The notes under the pieces are model-generated. The model saw only the letters and a list, made by a program, of their open reading frames with translations, had not been told where the DNA came from and ran no database searches. From Monoplex corrugatus (taxonomy: Eukaryota; Mollusca; Gastropoda; Littorinimorpha; Ranellidae), in contig JAPXFY010000015.1 of assembly GCA_030674185.1 (NCBI GenBank), forward strand, positions 20,250,780 through 20,314,779: DNA of 64,000 nt. Direction: 5' to 3'. The first letter of the stretch is position 1. Each line of letters opens with the position of its first letter. A program made the translations under genes and the position numbers. Shown here one piece after another: positions 56,216 to 64,000 of the stretch.

Positions 56216-56219
56216 CTAT

Positions 56220-56540
56220 AAGGTGAACTTCGTGGAGAGGGAGAGAAGAGAGGGAGAGACAGAGAGGGAGAGAGACAGAGAGGGGGGAAGTGGTTCAGGG
56301 GAGAGAGAAAGATGAGGCGGAGTAAGAGATGCCCGCTCGGAGTACATGTACGCGCACACACACACGGAAACACACACGCTCGCATTACACACACACACAC
56401 ACACATGCGCGCATAGGCCTACACGTGCGCGCACATGCACACTCCCTCCTTCCCCATCTCCAGCTCACACACACACCACCCACACCCACCCACACCCACA
56501 CACCATACAACACACACGCACACACACACACACTGTTCTC
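56220..56540. repeat. GAGA then CA microsatellites
   Basis: GGGAGAGA/CAGAGAGG repeats to about 56330, then ACACAC, CGCACA and CACACC repeats to 56535. Confidence 0.9.
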
Positions 56541-56544
56541 GTTC

Positions 56545-56722
56545 CTTCCAGCTTTCCTGCTATGACCAGGTGCTCTAATTCCCCTTTCATCATAAAATGT
56601 CCTATAAATGTTGCGTGTCTTTTCCTAATCTTCTTTATCCATGATCTTCTTGTGTCTGCCTCCTTCAAGACTGTCTCGTTTGTTTTCTTTGCTGTCAATG
56701 GAACTGTAAACATTCTTCTTAG
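56545..56722 (-). pseudogene. LINE C-terminal tail fragment
   Basis: On the minus strand VPLTAKKTNETVLKEADTRR, SWIKKIRKRHATFIGHFMMK and GELEHLVIAGKLEG match the tail at 1-378 but without its frameshift. It ends abruptly at the CA repeat, so the 3' end is missing. Confidence 0.75.
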
Positions 56723-56936
56723 TAACCACACCGTACACAAAATAAAGTATGAGTACAGTGTCACAACAGTCAAGGTGTGTGAGTTTGAACCTACATCAGT
56801 CCAAACAACTATGATGTAATACCAAAGAAATAAGAGGGAAGCAGGGAGAATTTTTATGATATTGATCAAAGGACATAACTCTTGAGAATTATCTCCCATG
56901 TTGTACAGAACTTCTCAAATCTAACACAGTTTGCGC

Positions 56937-57142
56937 TAGCATATAAGCAGATACAAAGTACAAAACCAGAAAGCTCAGAACACTCCTCTTTTTTATTATT
57001 ATTTTTTTAATTTTATTTCTTCGGGTTATTTTTCTGCAGGTTACATCATATAATGCAGACGAACCGCATTAATGGATTATTTGGCTACATGAGGAGTGTT
57101 CTGAGCTTACTGGTTTTGTACTTTGTATCTGCTTCTATGCCG
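56937..57142. repeat. Foldback: about 42-52 nt inverted arms around 102 nt
   Basis: Left arm GCAGATACAAAGTACAAAAC + CAGAAAGCTCAGAACACTCC (56947-56988). Right arm GAGGAGTGTTCTGAGCTTAC + TGGTTTTGTACTTTGTATCT + GC (57091-57132), with two or three mismatches. Weaker pairing extends about 10 nt outward. The spacer holds a T-rich stretch. Confidence 0.85.
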
Positions 57143-57454
57143 GCTGAATTTGGTAGCGCAACCTGTGTTAACTATGATGTGTTTTTTCGTCCCCAACCAT
57201 GCAGCTTCTACTCAAGAGTTCAGCGTGCTAGGAGCTCTCTCGGAAGATTAGGACCACACATGATCAAGTCTTATCCACTTCAAGGAAGTAGGCCTATCTT
57301 TGAGGATCAAATGTCCTGACTCTGACCAACACCACAGGTGTCAGCATCTCTTTGGACTGATTGACCAGGGTCTGTTACGAAAGTAGGTGTAGAGTACAGC
57401 CCTGTCTCGCAGTGTCAATCCGAAATGAAACGCCACAGCACCATCACTACCATT

Positions 57455-57489
<35 letters not shown>

Positions 57490-57541
57490 GCGCCCTGCCG
57501 CATGGCATGGACGATCATGGTCCTCCATATGAATCTGTCCT
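57455..57541 (-). mobile_element. Very short LINE 3' end with ATC run
   Basis: A (CAT)n at 57461-57490 followed by GCGCCCTGCCGCATGGCATG and ATCATGGTCCTCCATATGAA is the reverse complement of the LINE terminus seen at 3640-3726. R2 copy d starts right after it. Confidence 0.75.
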
Positions 57542-58056
57542 TATAAATAGTATCCCCACCTTCTGGAAATTCTGTGCTAGAAATTTCCTCTTTTCTGTCA
57601 CTCTCTTTGTTTCTGCCTTGCTCCTTTGCTTTCTGTTATTTCTTCCTATCTTTTTCTGCCTTGCTGGTCCATTCATCTGCATGTGTTCGATAAAGTCTTA
57701 ACTACTTTCTCGTAGGAGTGATAATTGGGTATATGCATTATGTTCATTTTTGGCTCTAGGGAAGTGAGATACGCGGAAGCAATTTTAGGTAATGTAGGCC
57801 CGTTTTATATATGTTTTATTGTCCTTAGTTATGTTTAAATTTGTCTTCAGGTTTAATTTTTAAATCCGCTGTACGATAATTTGGTCAACGCCAGGAGCAT
57901 CTCCTTGGGTTATGTGCGCGAGTACATTGATATGTGTACTTAATTTTCTTTCCCTTTTTTCCTGTTCAAGTATCGTGCATGTTTTCAAACGGTTATAGCC
58001 CTGATATGACTACACAGTCGGCTGAGCTTTAAACAAAAATAGCAAACACAATAAGG
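57541..58056 (+). mobile_element. R2 interspersed repeat, copy d
   Basis: TATAAATAGTATCCCCACCT, TTTTCTGTCACTCTCTTTG, TTTTAGGTAATGTAGGCCCG, CAACGCCAGGAGCATCTCC, TTATAGCCCTGATATGACTA, GTCGGCTGAGCTTTAAAC, then AAAATAGCAAACACAATAA. Colinear with copies a-c; the first roughly 25 bp are missing. Confidence 0.8.
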
Positions 58057-59222
58057 TAGCAAGAGATCTCACTATCGCCTTTGCATAATGAATTAGGGGC
58101 TTTTATCACAATCTTTTTATCATCACCAAACAGTATTTGTTTTATATTACCATGTTTTCAGCCGACATGTCTGTCTAACAAAGCGAAATACAATTATACT
58201 GACTCAGGATCAGATAAGATAACGGCCATAATCTGGTAAGATAACCTAAGCCCTCATCATGTCAAATTCTTATAAAAAGACACACCAGAATCGTTATCTT
58301 CTCGACTCTACAGCAGCTGCGGTGGCTTTATGCTGTCAGCTATCTCTAGATAAATTGGAGATCGAAAACGCATAATTCCTCAGCAATTAATTATTCTGTT
58401 TAGTTCACACGTTCTTCGTAGATTGATTTTTTAGTTTTTCAGATAGTTTTTAATTCAGCATTTCTAATTTCTTGTAACACAGTAAAATAACAAAAAAACA
58501 AAAAACATTTGGATCAAGGGATTTCTATATGGCAGATCTGCACTGGCTGCCGTCAAATGTTGTATTAAGCACAGAGATCTCTCTATCACCCGTCTTTTAC
58601 AGGAACTATTCCTCTTTATCTCTATGAACGTCCGATACTCTAATGATTCTGAAAGCTTTTCCTTGGTGTCTCTGGGATCACGGCTTGCAGGTCAACGGGT
58701 CATGTCCAGCGAGTCTTCAGACATGTCACGCCTTCTCATTGAAATGTCCTGCATCAAGATTATCAGGGAGATCAAATTCATTCTCCCCACCAGCAGAGAA
58801 AATTTCTCTAGAAGTAATCGTCTTCTCGATGTTCCTTGTCATAAATGTAATTTCACGTCGATCTTCGTGACCGTTCTTTTCGATGTAAATATGATCTGAC
58901 TACCTTGTTTTGCTTATTTTCTCTTTTCAACATCCCTTAGAAAGAACAGAATTGTTTACATCGATCTGTGAGGCCTGCGTGTCTGTCTGGCTCTAGCTCT
59001 GTCCACCAAAAGTTTCAGTTAAGGTTTCTCGGTTGTTCATTGATTGTTTCTGAAAACTGAAATGTTTCCGCAAAGGTTGCTGAGTTGTTCATTGACCGGC
59101 TGTAAATATATCAGCAAAGGTTTCTCCGTTTTTCATGGACTATTTTTAAAACTGGAATTATGTTAAACAACCGATCCATTATAGATTCAGGAATTTAATG
59201 CATAACCGAATAGTCCCTAAAT
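58057..59222. other. Unassigned DNA
   Basis: No repeats or genes recognised. The 91-aa ORF at 58624-58899 has no motif. A weak internal duplication of AAGGTTTCTC/GTTGTTCATTGA occurs near 59022-59130. Confidence 0.45.
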
Positions 59223-59225
59223 GCG

Positions 59226-59270
59226 TAACAAACAAACAAACAAACAAACAAACAAACAAACAAACAAACC
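59226..59270. repeat. AAAC microsatellite
   Basis: About 11 units of AAAC. Confidence 0.95.
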
Positions 59271-59744
59271 TACTAGGAATCGTCGACAATATTTTTACAC
59301 ACTCCAGTCTAGTCACTGAGAAGGGCAGTTATTGAGTAAAAAAAGTCGCTAGCTTTAAAAGCAGAGTTTTGCCCCTTAGACCACTCTGTTGGTAATGGTA
59401 CGCGAGTCTACAACACCGTGGCGCGTACAATCACTAACAAAGATGAATTCAGTTTGACTATTTTTTGCATGCAGTTTTTGTTTGTAGCAACGATTATGTT
59501 CGGGTTCTCTCTGTACTTACTGTATGCCTCACATATGTCCTATGTTGTTGACTTTAATCACATCTTCTCTGACGATTTCATTAAAATTTTGTATCTTGTC
59601 CCTTCTTTTTGTTTTTTTCTTCATTCTTTCTTTTGTAGAATTTGCGTTCTTTCTTCGAGTTAACGGGTGTTTAGGTTCATATTGCTTATAGCCCAGCCAA
59701 CAACTACAGCCATATGAGGGCTTAATTAGCATGTGTACACACAT

Positions 59745-60055
59745 ACACATGTATATACATACATACATACATACATAGGCCTACATACATACATACATAA
59801 ATACATACATACACACATACATACATACATAGGCCTACATACATACATACATACATACATAGGCCTACATACATACATACATACATACATACATAGGCCT
59901 ACATACATACATACATAAATACATACATACATACATACATACATACATACATACATACATACATACATACATACATAGGCCTACATACATACATACATAA
60001 ATACATACATACATACATACATACATACATACATACATACATACATACCAACAAA
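59745..60055. repeat. CATA microsatellite with repeated AGGCCTA interruptions
   Basis: ACATACATACATAGGCCTAC recurs at irregular multiples of 4 bp (five interruptions), with ATAAATAC breaks. Met/Tyr/Val/Cys ORFs here are artefacts. Confidence 0.92.
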
Positions 60056-60235
60056 CCAGAAAACAACAACAAAAAACGAAACAAAACAACAGGAACGTGT
60101 TAGGAACCAACAATAACAACTAAAAACCAAAAACAAAATAACACAAAACAAAAACACAAAACAAAACAACAACAATAAAACAACAACAAAAAAAGTATCA
60201 AAACCAACAATAACAACAACAAAAGAACACGGTCA
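60056..60235. repeat. AAC/AAAAC-rich low-complexity DNA
   Basis: AACAACAACAAAAAACGAAA and ACAAAACAAAACAACAACAA mosaics. Confidence 0.8.
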
Positions 60236-60327
60236 TATTCAAATTACACACGATCTCCACATGAAATTTCACAAAAACCATGACATTTAGAGAAAGACAT
60301 TTAAAACAAATCTGCGTTTGAAACAGG

Positions 60328-60365
60328 AAGAAGAAGAAAAATGAAGATAGGGGAGAATGGGGGTG

Positions 60366-60403
<38 letters not shown>

Positions 60404-60525
60404 AGAAGAAGAAGAAGAAGAAGAAGAAGAAGAAGAAAAAGAAGAAGAAGAAGAAAAAGAAGAAGAAAGAAGAAGAAGAAGAAGAAGAAGAAGAAGAAAA
60501 AGCAAGAAGACGAGGAGAAGGAAAA
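60328..60525. repeat. GAA/GGA purine tract
   Basis: GGAGGAGG then AAGAAGAAGAAGAAG for about 150 bp; a long polypurine tract capable of triplex formation. Arg/Glu ORFs are artefacts. Confidence 0.93.
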
Positions 60526-60854
60526 AGGTTGCAACATGTAAAGATAAACTCTTACCGGGAAAAGATTTTTGACATAAGGAAAACTTGTGGGAACGGAAAA
60601 GAGTACACATACACTCGTTTTATATACATATATCTATATTTTATATATATATATAAAGAGGGAGAGAGAAAACAGAAAAAAGGAAGAGAACCAACTTACA
60701 TTTTTGAAGCAGTTGTGCCATAGCCCCTTTCGTGTGTGCACGTGCACAGTTTGACCTCAGTTTGTAACCTCACCCGACAGACCTACTATGGTTGACAGGG
60801 GTCAAGGTGGTGGACTGCAAGCCCTACGTCCATCAGGGTACAGAAGTGGGAATC

Positions 60855-60982
60855 TATCTCTCTCTCTGTGTCTGTCTGCTGTCTGCCTGCCGCTGCCTGC
60901 CTGCATGCCTGCGTCTGCCTGCCTGCCTGCTGCTGTCTGTCTGCCTGTCTGTTTGTCTGTCTTTCTCTCTCTCTCGACAGCT
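60855..60982. repeat. CTGY/CTCT microsatellite
   Basis: TCTCTCTCTC, then CTGCCTGCCTGC and GTCTGTCTGTCTTTC repeats, ending CTCTCTCTCGACAG. Confidence 0.88.
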
Positions 60983-61319
60983 GGAAAGACAAAAGAACAA
61001 AGGAAAGTATTTTAGAGGAGCTGCAACATAATGACAACTACCCAGCCTCATTTTGGAGAAGAAAATGGTTTTGTTTTTGGACATGCAGCTAAACACAAGA
61101 GGTGCTCCTTTACAAAAGATACCATTCAAGGAAAAATGGAGGGCAGTAGATGGCGCGAAAGACCAAAATCAACTGTATGGGAAGTATAGAGATGGACTGG
61201 CCTGGCCTGAATAGCTGACCAAAATGGACAACATCCTGGAGTATGCGCAATCAAAGACGTGACGTGATCAGGGTGTGGACAGTTTGACGTGAGTTGATGT
61301 GTGTGTGAGGAGGAGAGCG

Positions 61320-61405
61320 GAGAGTGAGTGGAGAGGAGAGGTGGAGAAGAGAGGAGAGAGAGAGAGAGAGAGAGTCAAGAGAGAGAAGAAGACAGACAGA
61401 CAGAC

Positions 61406-61438
<33 letters not shown>

Positions 61439-61483
61439 GAGGTAGAGAGACAGAGACAGAAAAAACAAACAAAACCCAATAGA

Positions 61484-61515
<32 letters not shown>

Positions 61516-61765
61516 CGAAGAGAGAGAAGAGAGAGAGAGAGAGTGAGAGAGAGAACTGTGACAGAGAAGAAGAAGAGACACCCAAGAGATAGAAAGAGAC
61601 GAAGAAGACGACGAGAGAGAGAGAGAGAGACAGAAGACAGAGAGAGACAGACAGACAGACAGAGAGAGACGACAGCAGACAGACAGAGAAAGAGAGAGAG
61701 AGAAGACAGACGACAGACAGAGAGAGGAGAGAGAGACAGACAGACAGACAGACAGAGACAGATTC
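61320..61765. repeat. GA / GACA microsatellite
   Basis: GAGAGA, AGACAGACAGACAG and AGAAGAAG stretches over about 440 bp. Confidence 0.92.
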
Positions 61766-61939
61766 AAACTTGGGAGCCCAGAGGTGGTTACTTAAATGTC
61801 AAGTGTCATCAGCTTCAACACAGGTGACTGAAGGGGTGCTCACCTCAGACACGGCTTTCAGTGACCTAGGGTCCACACACTAACTGATTTGCATCGATCT
61901 TTTGGTGTCTGCGCTACTAAGCTTGCGTTTAAGTGACTG

Positions 61940-62072
61940 GGAAAGGAAAGAGAAACAGACAGACAGAGACAGAAACAGAGAGACAGAGAGATAGATAGAG
62001 ACAGAGCAAAGAGAAAGAGAGAGTGTGTGCATGAGAAGAGAGAGAGTGAGAAGAGAGAGAGAGAGAGACACT

Positions 62073-62117
<45 letters not shown>

Positions 62118-62325
62118 TAGAGAGGAGAGAGAGAGAAAGAGAGAGAGAGGAGAGAGAGAGAGATAGGAGAGAGAGGGAGGAGAGAGAGAGAGAGAGAGAG
62201 AGCGAGAGAAAGAGAGAGAGAGAGAGTGTGTGTGTGTGTCCACATAAATAGGAGCATGTATGTTCAGCTCCTACTACAAATACATGCCCAAGATAGACAG
62301 ACAGATAGATAGATAGACATATAAA
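61940..62325. repeat. GA / GACA / GATA microsatellite
   Basis: GA dominates to 62230, then TGTGTGTG, then AGACAGATAGATAGATAGAC up to the Tc1 B insertion. A short spacer (62240-62290) separates GA and GATA parts. Confidence 0.9.
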
Positions 62326-62646
62326 TAAGCTACTCACAAAAAGTTAAGGATCACTATGAGAAAACAGGTGCGTAATAAACTCAGTTAGCTACTGTTATTT
62401 ATTTCTCAGTCCAGCCAAATTGTTCTGAATTCTTGTTCAGCTGTAAGTGGGCGATGTTGTGTTAGTGCGAAAATTGCACGGGATTCTCTACTACTGAGCT
62501 TGGCCGCAAACGGAAAAGCGGAAACTTGCGAAAAAGGACCTTGTTTTGGACCGTTCTGCCTGAACACATTGCACAAGCCAGATGGAAAAACCATTATGCA
62601 CGTGCAAGCACTGCTGTTTATGTGTGAGATGCTGTCTCTTGCTTGG

Positions 62647-62660
62647 CTTTATAAGAAGAC
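62647..62660 (+). promoter_or_regulatory. TATA-like box of Tc1 B copy 2
   Basis: GGCTTTATAAGAAGAC, about 35-40 nt before the MPPRRK start. Same as in copy 1. Confidence 0.4.
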
Positions 62661-62689
62661 ATTCCACCAGTAGTAGGCCTGATCTGACA

Positions 62690-63713
62690 ATGCCTCCACG
62701 ACGAAAATTGAGCGAGTTTGAGAGGGGACGAGCTGTTGCATGGTTCCAAGATGGTGTTCCCAAGTGAGAAGTGGCCAGGCGACTTCAGGTGTCCATCTCG
62801 GTCATTGTCAGACTGATTCAACGCTTCACAGCCACTGGGAGGGTCCATGAAAGACGCAGATCTGGTCGACCGAAGAAGACAAACCCACGTGAAGATCGTC
62901 TCATTGAACGACAAGCCCTGCAGACAAGAACAGCCTCTTCCAGCATCATTCGAAGGCAGCTGAGGGTGGCTACTAACATCAACATCAGCCAGCAGACCAT
63001 ACGGAACCGCTTTCATGGGTTTAACCTCCGTTCTCATCGCCCAGCTGTACGGCCACGCTTAACTCCAGCCCATAGGGCAGCACGCCGCGCCTTCTGCAGA
63101 CGTCACGTGAGGTGGACACGTCAGCAATGGTCCCAGGTCCTGTTCAGTGATGAATAACGCTTCACCATGAACCACAACGACGGCCGACTGAGGGTCTGGA
63201 GGCGCCCAGGGCAACGCTTTATTGACACCACTGTCCAAGAAAAGGTGGCCTTTGGTGGAGGTTCTGTAATGGTCTGGGGGGCCTTCAGCCTTCACCACAG
63301 AACACCCTTGTATCATGTACAGGGTAACCTGACTGGCCTCCGATACCGGGATATCCTTCGACCGCTGGCTGTGCCTACACTGCAACAGATGGGACCGACG
63401 GCTGTCTACCAGGATGACAACGCTCGCCCCCCAAGGCAAGGGTGGTCAACGACTTCCTGCAGCAGTCTGGAGTCAACAGAATGGAGTGGCCAGCATGCAG
63501 TCCCGATCTCAACCCGATTGAGAACCTCTGGGATGAGCTGGATCGCAAAGTGAGGAGCAACCACCCCCCTCCCAGGGATGCCCAACACCTCTCCAGATGC
63601 TGCAGGCTGAGTGGCAGGCGCTTCCACAGAGGATCTTCACCAACCTGGTCAACTCGATGAGGACTCGCTGCGTTGAGTGCCAGAACAGCCATGGCGGTTA
63701 CACGCATTACTGA
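62690..63713 (+). pseudogene. Tc1-like transposase, family B copy 2 (multiply disabled)
   Basis: Starts ATG at 62690 (MPPRRKLSEFERGRAVAWFQ). TGA at 62765-62767 replaces the CGA of copy 1, and TAA at 63155-63157 falls just after LFSDE in the catalytic block. A three-base loss removes Glu in RYRDEIL, a one-base loss shifts the frame after DDNARP, and another shift lies near 63590. The Tc1 motifs are all still visible (GGGSVMVWG, YQDDNAR, SPDLNPIENLWDELD), with the ancestral SPD that copy 1 has lost. Not functional. Confidence 0.88.
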
Positions 63714-63989
63714 ACTTTTGGGAGCATCAGAATGCCCTGTCTTGTGATTTCAATGACTTTGGGAAATCAAATTTCGATACGTACACATTTTGATCAAATG
63801 TACACACCAAACGATTGCTCGAAATTGAAGGCAATTGTGTATCGTTATCACTAAAGCATGGAATTAAATGTTTGCCAAACTTCAACGCATTGGCTTTCTA
63901 ATTTTGAAAGTTATGAATTTTTGTGCAAGTGATCCTTAACTTTTTGTGCGTAGTGTAGATAAATAGATAGAGAGAGAGAGAGAGAGTAA

Positions 63990-64000
63990 TACTACACGTC
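63990..64000 (+). mobile_element. Probable 5' terminus of a third Tc1 family A element, cut by the window end
   Basis: The last 11 bases, TACTACACGTC, are identical to the first 11 bases of the family-A terminal repeat at 51345. They follow a GA microsatellite. The preceding dinucleotide is AA rather than TA, so the target duplication is not perfect. Confidence 0.6.

Larger units (their letters stand above)
62328..63955 (+). mobile_element. Tc1-like transposon, family B, copy 2 (1628 bp)
   Basis: The left end AGCTACTCACAAAAAGTTAA and the right end in reverse CACTACGCACAAAAAGTTAA both continue AGGATCACT. TA lies at 62326-62327 and 63956-63957. The flanks are GATA repeats (GATAGACATATAAATA / GATAAATAGATAGAG), so it landed in a microsatellite. 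Confidence 0.9.

Noticed and set aside
57053..57319. 88-aa ORF with an apparent signal-peptide-like start
   Set aside because: Its start lies in the foldback spacer and right arm; no further support.
60990..61270. Possible LINE C-terminal remnant after CTCTCGACAG (GPRKST/WTGLA-like words)
   Set aside because: Only two or three short words match, spread over different frames with stops; not enough to call.
60341..62337. Arg/Glu-, Ser/Leu- and Cys/Leu-rich ORFs
   Set aside because: Pure translations of GAA, GA, CTGY and GATA simple repeats.

Overview
The window looks like accessory, repeat-dominated DNA from an animal nuclear genome. The AT-rich unique DNA, long satellite and minisatellite arrays, several clades of non-LTR retrotransposon, Tc1-type DNA transposons with TA target duplications, and CA/GA/GATA/CATA microsatellites point to a marine invertebrate, most likely a mollusc (gastropod-like). 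That assignment is inference. There is no bacterial-style gene organisation, no CRISPR array and no rRNA or tRNA gene that I can support. Almost every protein-like stretch belongs to a mobile element. One zinc-finger exon (13088-13378, minus) is the best host-type coding candidate, and a few splice-site-bounded segments are weak ones.

Layout. 0-6.6 kb: a diverged satellite of about 168-bp monomers in alternating A/B types (about 336-bp dimer), invaded by LINE 3' ends, a SINE-like element and a CR1-type tail. 6.6-13 kb: a fuller SINE-like copy, an RNase H-bearing LINE remnant, a CR1-like remnant, and 39-bp and 33-bp minisatellites set in AGT/AGC-rich DNA. 13-28 kb: the zinc-finger exon, copies of an about 550-bp interspersed repeat (here called R2), a short RT remnant, and a decayed full-length LINE (23.4-26.5 kb, minus). 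28.4-32.1 kb: a nearly intact CR1/L2-like LINE whose long frame carries EN and RT and is closed early by one TGA. 32.5-39.5 kb: a 21-bp minisatellite, an inverted repeat and another decayed LINE (36-38.3 kb). 39.5-41.5 kb: four consecutive long hairpins followed by an about 500-bp tandem duplication. 42.7-47.1 kb and 49.2-53.7 kb: two unrelated minisatellites, both with units near 46 bp, each split by Tc1 elements. 53.7-64 kb: SINE and R2 copies, LINE fragments, a foldback, then GA/CATA/GATA microsatellites and a fourth Tc1 element. The last 11 bases match the 5' terminus of Tc1 family A.

Functionally, the most complete genes are the two Tc1 family-A transposases (DD34E triad present in both). 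Family B exists as two dead copies of identical length (1628 bp). All four complete Tc1 insertions, and the terminus at the window end, lie in tandem repeats. For three of them the pre-insertion site can be rebuilt from neighbouring repeat units. The most unusual structure is the hairpin cluster at 39.5-40.5 kb. I see no coherent new multi-gene system.
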